Notes: generated by a model not told the origin, from the sequence alone. Numbered from the stretch's first letter, positions 18,662-27,307 are shown. The stretch is 64,000 nt of DNA from Thalassospira indica (GCF_003403095.1 NZ_CP031555.1:1778001-1842000); one strand, 5' to 3'. A program made the numbers and translations.

Positions 18662-18801
18662 CGAGTAAGTCGTAGAGCGCCTAGCTCTGCTAGACCAAGG
18701 AGACCGGAAATTAGGTTGAGGGCAGACAGCGCAAGCGCGCGCGAAGCGGTGGCTTCGGCACGGTCGGCATATGCATCAATGTTGCAAATGTCTGCGGTCA
18801 T
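18655..18801 (-). CDS. Leucine-rich leader peptide upstream of leuA
   Basis: A 48-codon reading frame starting ATG at 18801 and ending TGA. Its second half, SALNLISGLLGLAELGALRL, is packed with leucine: ten Leu in the last 28 residues. Of the last eight Leu codons four are CTA, two CTT and two CTC, whereas CTG dominates in the surrounding genes. This is the expected design of an amino-acid attenuation leader, here sensing Leu-tRNA supply. The frame ends 146 nt before leuA on the same strand. The Shine-Dalgarno is weak (GAAGA). Confidence 0.72.
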   Translation of the reverse strand: MTADICNIDAYADRAEATASRALALSALNLISGLLGLAELGALRLTRP

Positions 18802-18851
18802 CGGTCTTCATCAATTGGCTTTGAATGCCAGCTGTTGCTGGCGACGTCCCC

Positions 18852-18880
18852 AATTTCGTCGGCGGGCCCCTTCAGGTCAA
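18852..18880 (-). promoter_or_regulatory. Possible sigma-70 promoter for the leu leader
   Basis: TTGACC, 17 nt, then GAAATT, about 50 nt upstream of the leader ATG. The -35 is good and the -10 poor (3 of 6 consensus positions). Confidence 0.3.
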
Positions 18881-18977
18881 GTAATTTTTGTACCTTTTGG
18901 TCTGTTTTTTGAGTGGAATTTAGCGGGGCCGGGTTTGGCTCGTGCGTTTCTGTTACGATATTCGAGCCATTGTGCTG

Positions 18978-19028
18978 TTTTGGTACCGTCGATACGGCAA
19001 CCGAAATGTCATTTCGGCCATACCAAAA
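18978..19028. promoter_or_regulatory. Nested inverted repeats / perfect palindrome between leu leader and LysE gene
   Basis: TTTTGGTA (18978-18985) pairs with TACCAAAA (19021-19028). Inside lie CCGT/ACGG and a perfect 7-bp-arm palindrome CCGAAATGTCATTTCGG at 19001-19017. As RNA this folds into a compact three-way junction; as DNA the inner palindrome could be an operator shared by the divergent genes. Confidence 0.45.
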
Positions 19029-19069
19029 AGATACTGGTCGGAATTTGACTAATCGGGTAGTGATTTCGT

Positions 19070-19106
19070 CCCTGATGACGTCACGCCCCCAATGGTGACG
19101 GTCAGG
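19070..19106 (+). other. Strong hairpin in the leader of the LysE-family gene
   Basis: CCCTGA..CGTCAC pairs with GTGACG.TCAGGG, giving 12 base pairs in two blocks around a C-rich loop. It ends 31 nt before the ATG at 19138. No T-run follows, so it is a leader structure rather than a terminator. Confidence 0.45.
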
Positions 19107-19137
19107 GCGGAGCGCCATCCAAGCCACAGGAACCATT

Positions 19138-19761
19138 ATGCTGAGTTTGTCGTTGATCGGGGCTTTCATCCCCACGGCCTTCTTTGTCTCCATTACGCCG
19201 GGTATGTGCATGACACTTGCGCTGACCCTTGGCATGACAATTGGTCTGAAACGCACACTCTGGATGATGGTGGGTGAACTGATCGGTGTGGGCATTGTGG
19301 TGGTTGCCTCGGCACTGGGCGTGGCGGCGATCATGCTGCAATATCCGGCCGTGTTCGCGGTGTTTAAGTATATCGGCGGGGCCTATCTGGCGTGGCTTGG
19401 CATTCAGTTGTGGCGCTCGCGCGGGCGCATGGCAATTTCCGGCGAAGTCGAAGGTGTCAAGACAGCAACAGCAGCCGGGCTGGCAGCACAGGGCTTTGTT
19501 ACCGCGATTGCCAACCCCAAGGGCTGGGCCTTTATGATTTCCCTGCTGCCGCCATTTATCAGTTTGCAGCATCCCATCGCGCCACAGCTTTCGGTGCTGG
19601 TCGCGATCATTCTGGTCACCGAACTGATCTGCATGACGATGTATGCCACCGGTGGGCGGTCGTTGCGTCGCTTCCTTGAAAAAAGCGGTAACGTGCGCAT
19701 CCTCAATCGGGTTGCAGGAACATTGATGATCGGCGTTGGCATCTGGTTGGCAAGCAGCTGA
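19138..19761 (+). CDS. LysE/RhtB family amino-acid exporter
   Basis: A 207-residue membrane protein with about six helices. The N-terminal PTAFFVSITPGMCMTLALTLGMTIG is the LysE family signature, and GFVTAIANPKGWAFM is the second conserved block. Such proteins export basic, branched or hydroxy amino acids; the substrate is not predictable from sequence. It is divergent from leuA, with two strong inverted repeats in the leader. Co-control with leucine supply is possible but unproven. Confidence 0.9.
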   Translation: MLSLSLIGAFIPTAFFVSITPGMCMTLALTLGMTIGLKRTLWMMVGELIGVGIVVVASALGVAAIMLQYPAVFAVFKYIGGAYLAWLGIQLWRSRGRMAISGEVEGVKTATAAGLAAQGFVTAIANPKGWAFMISLLPPFISLQHPIAPQLSVLVAIILVTELICMTMYATGGRSLRRFLEKSGNVRILNRVAGTLMIGVGIWLASS

Positions 19762-19891
19762 TCTGGTGGCCGCTCGCGGCGTTTGGTCGTGCTTTGGGCA
19801 TTATTTCAACGCGTTGACTGAATTTGATGTTTGTTTTGTTGTTTCATCATAACAATATGTAATCAAACAACTGTTTTGAGGATTTCCGACC

Positions 19892-20224
19892 ATGCGCGAG
19901 ATACGCTGTATCGTTTTCGAGGACGGCGAACTGATCAAGGCAATTCTGGCCCATGGTCGACGCACCGGAAAGGCGCTTCCGCCCGGTCAGATCAGCAGCT
20001 TTGAGGTGGAACGCAAACCGGAAGTCATCGCGCGTATGACGGTTACTTCTGATGAAGGTCAAAAGCTGATTGTGCCAACTGCAGGCGCAGAACTTGCGGC
20101 TGCGATGATTGCCTATTGCATTGATCGCAAGGTCCCGGTGCCGGCCAATGCGTCAAAATCGATTGCCGTTCTGGATGATCATGTGGCGCTTAAAATCACC
20201 ATGACCGGTGAGAAGGCCCGCTAA
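19892..20224 (+). CDS. Conserved-looking hypothetical protein, 110 aa
   Basis: I do not recognise the family. The protein is soluble, alternates strand and helix, and has no signal peptide or membrane segment. It opens MREIRCIVFEDGELIKAIL and has no obvious catalytic motif. The AGGATTT Shine-Dalgarno sits before the ATG and a strong terminator follows 30 nt after the stop, so it appears to be a monocistronic gene. Confidence 0.65.
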   Translation: MREIRCIVFEDGELIKAILAHGRRTGKALPPGQISSFEVERKPEVIARMTVTSDEGQKLIVPTAGAELAAAMIAYCIDRKVPVPANASKSIAVLDDHVALKITMTGEKAR

Positions 20225-20253
20225 GGCAGGTCGACAAGGCAGTTTCGAAACAC

Positions 20254-20285
20254 AAAAGGCGCGCTTGAACAGCGCGCCTTTTTCT
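20254..20285 (+). terminator. Rho-independent terminator after the 110-aa gene
   Basis: A 10-bp stem AAGGCGCGCT / AGCGCGCCTT followed by TTTTCT. On the minus strand the same stem is followed by TTTTGTG and may also terminate the upstream-facing gene ending at 20309. Confidence 0.85.
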
Positions 20286-20308
20286 ATTCCCTAGCACGGC
20301 GGGCAGGG

Positions 20309-21343
20309 CTACCACTGCATCATTTTGCCTTTGAGCTTGCCCATGCGTTCGTCTTCGTTCTTGAAGCTGTGTTGTTCGGAAACACCGTCCTGCACCTTGG
20401 TCATCAGCAGCCATTGCTTGACCTTCATGAAGCGCGGGGCCAGGAACTGATAGGTCTGTTTGACCAGATTGACAGCCTTTGGACCGCGTTCCAGTTCAAG
20501 CTCTTCCCACTGTTCGATCAGCGGTTCCCACGCGCGCAGACGTTTGTAAAGGTCATCACGCTGGCTGCGGATATATTGGCGCTGCGACGTGAAGTTACGC
20601 AGAACTGACATGATCTCGCCGGTATTGGCATCCAGTTCGTCAAACGTGTTTTCGAACTTCTTCTTGGCGTCATCAAGCAGGCGAATAGCCTGCGTGACGG
20701 TTTCGAGAACACCTTTTTCATGTGCATAGATGCGGCGAAGGTCCTGCAACTTGCGATCCACCATCAGGATCTTGCGATACTTCACGCGGAGCGTCTCAAT
20801 ATAGGACAGCTCATCAGCGACCTGATGTACAAGATTGACGACTTCTTCGCGGTTTTCTTTGCCAAACCCGAGCTTTTCGGCAACTTCGTCAAAAGCCTGG
20901 TTGATCTTCTTTTTGGTGTTCGGATCTTCGGCGATCTGCATCAGTTGGTCCGGGTCGGTGATGAGTTCTTCACTCCCCGACATCCAGGTTACCAACTGCA
21001 TGGTAATACGGTTATAGGCAATCGCCTTGTGATCTTCGTCAACAGCCCATGATGCTTCACCGGTCAGAACTTCAAGCGGCAGGTTGTCGCCCGGGCGCAG
21101 GACGTTGACAAAGTTAAGCGACTTGTCGATCAGACCGATCAGCTCACCATCCGCAGAGTTCGGGTCGATGTCGAATTCGCGGCAAATGGCCTTAAGTGGC
21201 AAAGACACAACCGATCCTTCTGCCATTTTCAGGACAAAAAGAGCTTCGTCTGAGATATCAGACTTCTGAAAGTGGCATTCTTCGAACGTTTTGAAAATCT
21301 TGTGCGTTAGCTCGATTTTACGTTCGCTATTGGGTGTCTTCAT
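20309..21343 (-). CDS. Hypothetical helical protein, 344 aa
   Basis: I do not recognise a family. It is a soluble, highly charged and largely helical protein. Residues 160-270 look like an extended coiled coil (VADELSYIETLRVKYRKIL, HEKGVLETVTQAIRLLDDAKK). There is no transmembrane helix, signal peptide or nucleotide motif. The start MKTPNSERK is set by GGAGAA 6 nt upstream. It has neighbours on both sides but no close operon partner; 212 nt separate it from the next gene on the same strand, a diguanylate cyclase. Confidence 0.7.
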   Translation of the reverse strand: MKTPNSERKIELTHKIFKTFEECHFQKSDISDEALFVLKMAEGSVVSLPLKAICREFDIDPNSADGELIGLIDKSLNFVNVLRPGDNLPLEVLTGEASWAVDEDHKAIAYNRITMQLVTWMSGSEELITDPDQLMQIAEDPNTKKKINQAFDEVAEKLGFGKENREEVVNLVHQVADELSYIETLRVKYRKILMVDRKLQDLRRIYAHEKGVLETVTQAIRLLDDAKKKFENTFDELDANTGEIMSVLRNFTSQRQYIRSQRDDLYKRLRAWEPLIEQWEELELERGPKAVNLVKQTYQFLAPRFMKVKQWLLMTKVQDGVSEQHSFKNEDERMGKLKGKMMQW

Positions 21344-21555
21344 CTGCTTCTCCGCCCTGCAAAGCCGGTGCAACACATTACTATGTTGTACATCGCAGGT
21401 CCGATTGTTAGGTCATCGGTTCTGCTCTTTTGGCCTATTCGGACATGTGTGTTAGCTCGGTGTCTTGGTCGGTTCTTGGTTTTGTCTTCGAACTCTCTGT
21501 TTTCAGAGATGTCTTCATTCATGCCCTGTTTTGACGTGGTCCGCCAGAGCGCTTT

Positions 21556-22581
21556 TTACTGCGTGACGCAGGTGTTCCTGCCATCCTGCTTTGCCATATA
21601 AAGCGCTTTGTCCGCACGGTCCACAAACTCCATTATATTCTCTCCAAGATTATAGGCCGTCAAGCCAATTGAAACGGTTAACTTGCCGAAATCCTTGCCG
21701 GTTTTTTTGTTTATAATATGTTGGTTTGACACGTTTTGTCGCAACTTGTTGGCGAGTTTTGCGGCGTTCTCCGGCTCGGTATCGGGCAGGATGATCGCAA
21801 ACTCCTCGCCTCCATAACGGGCAACAGTGTCTGCGCCCTTTGTCGAACTGACCAGCACCCGCGCCACAGCCTTCAGGACACCGTCACCGGCACGGTGCCC
21901 GAAATTATCGTTGAATTCCTTGAAGTGATCGATATCGATCATCAAAAGCGATAATGGCGCGCCGGACTCCATTGTCGTCGTCACCGCATCGCGAAGCGAC
22001 GTGTCAAAATTCTTGCGGTTGGCAATTCCGGTCAAGGTGTCGGTCAGGGCATCCCGGCGGACAAGCTCAAGCTCGGTACGAACCCTGAGAACTTCCTTGT
22101 GATATTCCTCAAGGCTGCCGTTAAAGGAGCTGTATGTATCGCGCGCTTTGCTGGATCTTTCTGACAAGCCACGGCTGACAGACCGGGCGTCCTCCAATGA
22201 GATGTCCGAGGCCAGCAACTGCTGTGATGCGACCTCGATATCGCCACAGAAAGTATCCGTCTCCCGCATGACCGACGTAACTGCCATTTCCACACGTTCG
22301 ACAGCAGACTGCAGGCCCTCGACCCCCTGTTTCAGATGCTGTTGCATCGCGTGGGTGCCGAGGTACTTGTGGTAAATTCGGAAAACAGTCTCTTCATCAA
22401 GATCCTGCGTGTTGCGGATCAAGACCTTGATCAACTGACTGAGTTCGGGCACCTCGTCTGTCAGGTAGCTGTAGAAAACATGGTAAACCTGTGGCGTCGG
22501 CTGCAAGTTGAGCTCGTTGACGAGCGCCATAACGTTATGCGCAATGTCGCGTGGGTTTGCGATCTTGGTTGTCGCTGTCAC
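21556..22581 (-). CDS. Cytoplasmic diguanylate cyclase
   Basis: A 341-residue GGDEF protein without membrane segments. The N-terminal 170 residues are helical and of unknown sensing role. The C-terminal domain has DALTDTLTGIANRKNF, the MIDIDHFKEFND metal-binding segment and the active-site GGEEF. The inhibitory I-site position reads KGAD instead of RxxD, so product inhibition may be weak or absent. The protein ends in the usual KALYMAKQDGRNTCV segment. Confidence 0.9.
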   Translation of the reverse strand: MTATTKIANPRDIAHNVMALVNELNLQPTPQVYHVFYSYLTDEVPELSQLIKVLIRNTQDLDEETVFRIYHKYLGTHAMQQHLKQGVEGLQSAVERVEMAVTSVMRETDTFCGDIEVASQQLLASDISLEDARSVSRGLSERSSKARDTYSSFNGSLEEYHKEVLRVRTELELVRRDALTDTLTGIANRKNFDTSLRDAVTTTMESGAPLSLLMIDIDHFKEFNDNFGHRAGDGVLKAVARVLVSSTKGADTVARYGGEEFAIILPDTEPENAAKLANKLRQNVSNQHIINKKTGKDFGKLTVSIGLTAYNLGENIMEFVDRADKALYMAKQDGRNTCVTQ

Positions 22582-23125
22582 TTCCTGTTATCCGATCCGA
22601 ATATCATATCCATTCAGTCAAGCGTGTCCCAACTTAGACCCTGCATCGCTATTAACCGATGCTCTAGGGTGCCCGTGCACATTTAGGTGCAAGATATACT
22701 TTTTATATTAGGCTTGCTCTATCATCGTCTAAAGCAAGGGGCTTTGTCACGCACTTCTACCCCTCAGACAATGACAAATTCAGACATCCCGAATGAATGG
22801 CTTTATAATTGTCAGGTGACAACGGCGTCTTGCGCTTGACGCCTGAAAAGTCGGTACTGGCATATACGACGCCGGATCGTAGAATGATCACTCTGCCTGC
22901 CATGAAAATCTGCTGATTTTATCCATTTTCAGGCTGTCGGGCCTTCTGCCCCAATTTGGCGCAAGAACTTCATTTCATCCTTCCTGACGGTGTGCGGGGC
23001 AGTCTTTCTATTATCACTATCTGGTATTCAGATCGGGCGACCTTATATGGCTATTAGTCGAATGTTGCCCGGGAACGGCTTGCGCGTGACGGCATCTGTA
23101 ATAACCACTAGGGCAGGGCGTTTAA
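22582..23125. other. Intergenic stretch without a supported gene
   Basis: About 540 nt. The only structure noted is an imperfect stem-loop at 22637-22670 (ACCCT..ATCG / CGAT..AGGGT) and an AT-rich patch around 22690-22710. Short frames here have no Shine-Dalgarno or family likeness. Confidence 0.5.
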
Positions 23126-23851
23126 TTGATCCTTGTTACCAGCCGAATAGCGATGCGAGCAGCCCTGTTTGTCGGGCTTTTTGTTGTCTGCGGTCTTGGT
23201 GTTTCTGGCGCGAACGCAACTGATGCGGTGCGCGTTGCCAGCAATATCGTGTTTGACGCCAAATGGAGCCAATATGCTCTTCCCGGTCAGCGGCGGTTCA
23301 TTACCCTGCTTGGCGCGCAACAGCGTCCGGTTGCCTTTGATGTTTTTCCCTATAACCGTTTTCGTGATGCGCTTGATGCGGGGCTGACCGACTGTATTCT
23401 TGCATCCCACCCGGCACGTTTTGAGGACACCATTGCCTCAAAAAGCAAGGTTCGCTTCGAACTTCGCGTGTTCCAGCGTATCGGTGCCGATATCCGCACC
23501 CTGCCGCAGGTCGATATCGGAATTCTTGCCAATCTGCCAAGGCCGAGTCTGTCGCTGCGTGGTGAGATCGTCTGGCATGATCTTGGAAGTCTCGAGCAGG
23601 CTGTCGAGCTGCTTGCGGCCGGACGACTGACCGGGATCATCGGTGACAGCACCAATATCCGCATGTTTGGCCGAACCGAGATCATCGAGGCCGAGCTGCC
23701 CCCGGTGATCACCGTCGACATCTCGCTGATCTGCCGCGATACAGAACCTTTACGGGAATTCGTTTCGGCATTTGATTCATCTATGGGTGTGTCCGGTTCC
23801 GGGCAGGTGCCGCATGGTGACCTGCGTCACATGGTCGATTACGCGTGGTAG
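23126..23851 (+). CDS. Periplasmic solute-binding-like protein (family 3 fold)
   Basis: A 241-residue protein with an N-terminal signal segment (ALFVGLFVVCGLGVSGANA). The mature part resembles the short amino-acid-binding-like proteins often found alone in Thalassospira-type genomes: a VFPYNRFRDALDAGLTDCIL pocket-like stretch and a C-terminal lobe with GDSTNIRMFGRTEI. No transporter genes are adjacent, so it is an orphan. The start is TTG 23126 (GGGCAGGGCG upstream); ATG 23153 is equally possible and gives a cleaner signal peptide. Confidence 0.65.
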   Translation: MILVTSRIAMRAALFVGLFVVCGLGVSGANATDAVRVASNIVFDAKWSQYALPGQRRFITLLGAQQRPVAFDVFPYNRFRDALDAGLTDCILASHPARFEDTIASKSKVRFELRVFQRIGADIRTLPQVDIGILANLPRPSLSLRGEIVWHDLGSLEQAVELLAAGRLTGIIGDSTNIRMFGRTEIIEAELPPVITVDISLICRDTEPLREFVSAFDSSMGVSGSGQVPHGDLRHMVDYAW

Positions 23852-24051
23852 CGAAAAAAGAACTTCATGCATGAATCCATTGCACTAAGCCGAAAATTGG
23901 GTAATTATTGAAACGATGCAGTGCATCTTTCAAGTGTGTGGTCGCTCTCTGGTTGATGGTGGTTGCGCATTTGGTCGGTGTACTGCAGGGACTGTTTTCA
24001 TGCATTCCTGACTTTGGGGATGCGCATACTAAACTAAGGACGACTACGGAT

Positions 24052-24258
24052 ATGGCTACCGGAACGGTTAAGTGGTTCAATGCGACCAAGGGTTATGGCT
24101 TCATCACCCCGGACGAGGGCGGCAAAGATGCATTCGTGCACATCACCGCTGTTCAGCGTGCTGGTCTGCAGGGACTTGATGAAGGGCAGAAAATTCAGTT
24201 TGAGCTGATTGAAGGTCGCAACGGCCGCATGTCGGCAGAAGAACTCGCCATTCTCTAA
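24052..24258 (+). CDS. Cold-shock domain protein
   Basis: A 68-residue single CSD protein. The nucleic-acid-binding motifs RNP1 (KGYGFI) and RNP2 (DAFVHI) are both intact. It binds single-stranded RNA/DNA and acts as an RNA chaperone. The preceding 200 nt contain no gene and form a long 5' leader, as is usual for cold-shock genes. An upstream extension of the same frame is rejected because it is not CSD-like. Confidence 0.93.
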   Translation: MATGTVKWFNATKGYGFITPDEGGKDAFVHITAVQRAGLQGLDEGQKIQFELIEGRNGRMSAEELAIL

Positions 24259-24298
24259 ATTTCTATCTGGCTTGCAGCTTTCTTTGCTGACAACCGTT

Positions 24299-24332
24299 AA
24301 CGCGCCGGCCTTCCGGCGCGTTATGCGTTTTT
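24299..24332 (+). terminator. Terminator after the cold-shock gene
   Basis: A perfect 10-bp stem AACGCGCCGG / CCGGCGCGTT with a CCTT loop, then ATGCGTTTTT. Confidence 0.7.
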
Positions 24333-24399
24333 GGGGCCCGCTTTTTGGTGTGGCCTTAACGCGTGACTTTTATCAAACCAGCAAACTCTCCGAGCATTC

Positions 24400-25071
24400 A
24401 TGATCCTTGATCTTCCTGCCGCACCTGTTGGCGGTGATGCAACCACACAGTCGGAATGGCGCCACGCGGTCAGGCGCGCTTTGCTTGGCTGGCGCGCCGG
24501 TCTTGATGCGCAAACCCACCAGAAACTCTCCGATCAAGTCCGTGGTCATTTCGCGACCTTCCTGAAAGATCGGCCCGCCGCAACGATCGGTTTTTATTGG
24601 CCGATCCAGAACGAAATTGATCTGCGTCCGGTGATCGCTGCCCATGTCAAATCAGGCGGGAAGGCAGCCCTTCCGGTGGTTCCAGGCAAGGATCAAGCGA
24701 TGATCTTTCATGACTGGACGCCCGATACCGAAATGGTGCCGGGATTTGCACGAATCCCCGAACCAGCCAATAGCAAGGAAGTCGCTGTAAATGTGCTTCT
24801 GGCCCCATTGGTCGGGTTCGATCCGGCAGGGTATCGTCTGGGATATGGCGGCGGCTTTTTTGACCGGACACTGGCGGCCGCGACGCGAAAACCGCTGGTG
24901 GTGGGTATCGGACTAGAAGCCACCCGGCTTGATGACATTCTTCCTCATCAATATGACGTGCCTGTCGATGTGCTGATCACCGATCAGGGGACGCGCTATA
25001 TTGACGGGCAGGCCACAGGTGATGCGGACAAACCCGATCAAACATCACCGCCTTGCCATTTAAGTGAGTAG
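24400..25071 (+). CDS. 5-formyltetrahydrofolate cyclo-ligase
   Basis: A 223-residue enzyme converting 5-formyl-THF to 5,10-methenyl-THF with ATP. Diagnostic is the C-terminal LGYGGGFFDRTLA nucleotide-binding segment; the N-terminal RRALLGWR and the central FYWPIQNEIDLRP also fit. The ATG at 24400 matches the usual N-terminal length. A 6S RNA gene often precedes this gene in other bacteria, but the 140 nt upstream do not fold like one. Confidence 0.9.
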   Translation: MILDLPAAPVGGDATTQSEWRHAVRRALLGWRAGLDAQTHQKLSDQVRGHFATFLKDRPAATIGFYWPIQNEIDLRPVIAAHVKSGGKAALPVVPGKDQAMIFHDWTPDTEMVPGFARIPEPANSKEVAVNVLLAPLVGFDPAGYRLGYGGGFFDRTLAAATRKPLVVGIGLEATRLDDILPHQYDVPVDVLITDQGTRYIDGQATGDADKPDQTSPPCHLSE

Positions 25072-25094
25072 GTGCTGTTACCGCGATTGATCGT

Positions 25095-25460
25095 TCAGTC
25101 GCGCTCGTAAAGGTGTTTGACAGGAAATTCCGGCAGCCACTTTTCACGTCGGATCGTCCAGAGCTCATAGGTCGGGATGAACTGATCCGGGGCATCCATG
25201 GCGCCCAGATGAAGCTCGATCTCGTCATCGCTGCATGAAAACACTGACGATCCGCAATCAGGACAGAAATGCCGCCCCTGATAACTTTGGGTCTTTCCAG
25301 TAATCTCGACCGCCGTTTCCGGAAAAATGGCCGAGGCGTGAAACAGCGCCCCGTGATGCTTGCGGCAATCCATACAGTGACACAGCCCGACCCGAAGCGG
25401 CTCATTTCCTGTCTCAAAGCGGATTTTACCGCACAGGCAGCCACCAGAAACCTTCTTCAT
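25095..25460 (-). CDS. GFA-family (CENP-V/GFA domain) zinc protein
   Basis: A 121-residue protein with the GFA zinc-binding pattern: GGCLCGKIRF, then CHCMDCRKHHGALF, then HFCPDCGSSVF. These cysteines coordinate zinc. Some relatives bind glutathione, but the biological reaction is unproven for most. Start ATG 25460 is set by GGAGACG upstream. It is convergent with the cyclo-ligase gene. Confidence 0.85.
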   Translation of the reverse strand: MKKVSGGCLCGKIRFETGNEPLRVGLCHCMDCRKHHGALFHASAIFPETAVEITGKTQSYQGRHFCPDCGSSVFSCSDDEIELHLGAMDAPDQFIPTYELWTIRREKWLPEFPVKHLYERD

Positions 25461-25583
25461 GCGACGTCTCCGTCCAAAATAGATGCCATCAATGATCAGG
25501 CACTTTAAATCGAACGTGTTTGCGCTGCAATTCAGCGACATTGCGGTTGGTCGGAAAGTGCCGTGGGAAGGTTAGGGGCAAAG

Positions 25584-25657
25584 TGGCTGGGGAACCTGGA
25601 TTCGAACCAGGACTGACGGAGTCAGAGTCCGTAGGTCTACCGTTAACCTATTCCCCA
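25584..25657 (-). tRNA. tRNA-Gln (CUG)
   Basis: A 74-nt cloverleaf including encoded CCA. The 7-bp acceptor stem is TGGGGAA/TTCCCCA, the T-arm contains GGTTCGAATCC, and the anticodon loop CTCTGAC gives anticodon CTG. Identical to the copy at 25738-25811. Confidence 0.95.
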
Positions 25658-25737
25658 ACAGAACTTTGCGTACGTCATTTATAGCCCGGAACGTACAAAT
25701 TGCAGGACGAAGAATGCGCTGCGATGTCCGGAAAGGT

Positions 25738-25811
25738 TGGCTGGGGAACCTGGATTCGAACCAGGACTGACGGAGTCAGAGTCCGTAGGTCTACCGTTAA
25801 CCTATTCCCCA
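25738..25811 (-). tRNA. tRNA-Gln (CUG), second copy
   Basis: The same 74-nt sequence as the copy at 25584, with encoded CCA, 80 nt upstream on the same strand. The pair probably shares one transcript. Confidence 0.95.
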
Positions 25812-26056
25812 ACAAAACTTGGTCCACCGTGCGCGACGTGCGGCGCGGTGTGGGCCGCTATGTATAAAACCCGCCCGGTTTTGGCAACCCTTTTTTTGTT
25901 TCCATCTGGTCAACCATGCGATTACCGCATACGGGATTTGCCTTGCCGGGGATTGTCGTTACACTCATATAGTTGATTCGCGAGATCGTCACATAAATAT
26001 CATGATGATCCGCGATATAGAAATTATGCGTGTAACAGAAGGCAGGTTTTCGAACG

Positions 26057-27247
26057 GTGAAGCACCAATCCCCCCATAGCAACTCGCACAGGGGCAGCAG
26101 CCCGGCAGGCGGCGCTGCGATGGGCGGGCATGCCGTGCTTGATGGCCCCGATAAACCGGGCATGCCGCAACCGGGAACCGCCGTTCAGGTCCCTGACGGT
26201 GGCGCGAAATCATCGCGCATCGTCGATTGCATTACAGCCCCGCTTTATGCCGCGATTGATTTGGGCAGTTCAAACTGCCGACTTCTGGTCGCGCGGCCGT
26301 GCAATGATGGCTTCAAGGTGATTGATGCCTTTTCACGTGTCGTGCGCCTTGGCGAAGGTGTGCGTGAAAAGGGCTATCTGTGTGAGGCCGCGATGGACCG
26401 GGCGATTGATGCGCTTCGGGTCTGTGCCAAAAAACTGCGCCGCCATCCGGGGGCAAAGCTTCGTGCCGTTGCAACCGAGGCCTGCCGCACTGCCAATAAC
26501 CGTGATGAATTCGTTCATCGCGTTTTCGATGAAACAGGTATCTCGCTTGATATCATCAATCCGGACGAGGAAAGCCGTCTGGCGCTTCAGGCCTGCTCGG
26601 CCCTTCTGGATGAACGTCCCTATGCGGTGGTGTTTGATATTGGCGGTGGCAGTACCGAGATCTGCTGGATCAAGGTCGACAAGACCGGCAAGACCCAGTG
26701 CATTGAAACCCTGTCGATGCCCTGCGGCGTTCTGTGCCTGACCGAACGTTATGCCACGGTCGAGGAGCGCCGCGAACGGTTTGAAGCCATGCGCACCGAA
26801 ATCCGTCAACGTCTTGAAGAATTTGCCAAGCGCAATTGCTGCTCGGACATGCTTGATGATGATAAGGTCCAGATGGTTGGCACATCCGGGACCGTCACCA
26901 CATTCTGCGGCATTGCCCTTGGTCTTGAACGATATGAGCGTCACAAGGTCGATGGGTCTGATCTGCGGTTTGATGATGCTGAACGCGTGACCGAGCTTTT
27001 GCTGCGCATGGGATCGGACAAACGCAAGGGCCATCCGTGCATTGGCAATCAGCGCGCCGAACTGATGGATGCCGGGGCGGCGATCTTTGCCGCGATTCGT
27101 GATATCTGGCCTTTGGCGACGCTTAAGGTCGCCGACCGTGGTCTTCGCGAAGGCATTCTGGTCGATTTGATGCGCGCAGATGGCCATGCTATTGACCCAT
27201 GCGACGCACGCCGTCATACAGTGTCGCATATTCCGGCTTCTTCCTGA
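26057..27247 (+). CDS. Ppx/GppA-family phosphatase
   Basis: A 396-residue member of the actin-like ASKHA fold. The N-terminal catalytic block reads YAAIDLGSSNCRLLVA, followed by AVATEACRTANNRDEF and FDIGGGSTEICWI. Relatives hydrolyse polyphosphate (Ppx) or pppGpp (GppA); sequence alone does not separate the two. A 60-residue low-complexity extension precedes the domain. The GTG start is tentative, since a start nearer YAAIDLG is possible. rlmE follows after 60 nt, an arrangement frequent in alphaproteobacteria. Confidence 0.88.
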   Translation: MKHQSPHSNSHRGSSPAGGAAMGGHAVLDGPDKPGMPQPGTAVQVPDGGAKSSRIVDCITAPLYAAIDLGSSNCRLLVARPCNDGFKVIDAFSRVVRLGEGVREKGYLCEAAMDRAIDALRVCAKKLRRHPGAKLRAVATEACRTANNRDEFVHRVFDETGISLDIINPDEESRLALQACSALLDERPYAVVFDIGGGSTEICWIKVDKTGKTQCIETLSMPCGVLCLTERYATVEERRERFEAMRTEIRQRLEEFAKRNCCSDMLDDDKVQMVGTSGTVTTFCGIALGLERYERHKVDGSDLRFDDAERVTELLLRMGSDKRKGHPCIGNQRAELMDAGAAIFAAIRDIWPLATLKVADRGLREGILVDLMRADGHAIDPCDARRHTVSHIPASS

Positions 27248-27307
27248 TCGGTTGACATCCATGTCCCGGCAGGTCTGGCCAAAACAGAATTCAGTTCAGG
27301 ATAAATC

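Noticed and set aside
24259..24399. 6S RNA gene next to the 5-formyl-THF cyclo-ligase gene
   Set aside because: This is a common location for 6S RNA, but the interval is only 141 nt and is mostly occupied by a cold-shock terminator; no rod-like fold is seen.
26333..27262. 309-codon minus-strand frame opposite ppx/gppA
   Set aside because: It lies wholly inside an identified phosphatase gene and has no domain or ribosome-binding site.
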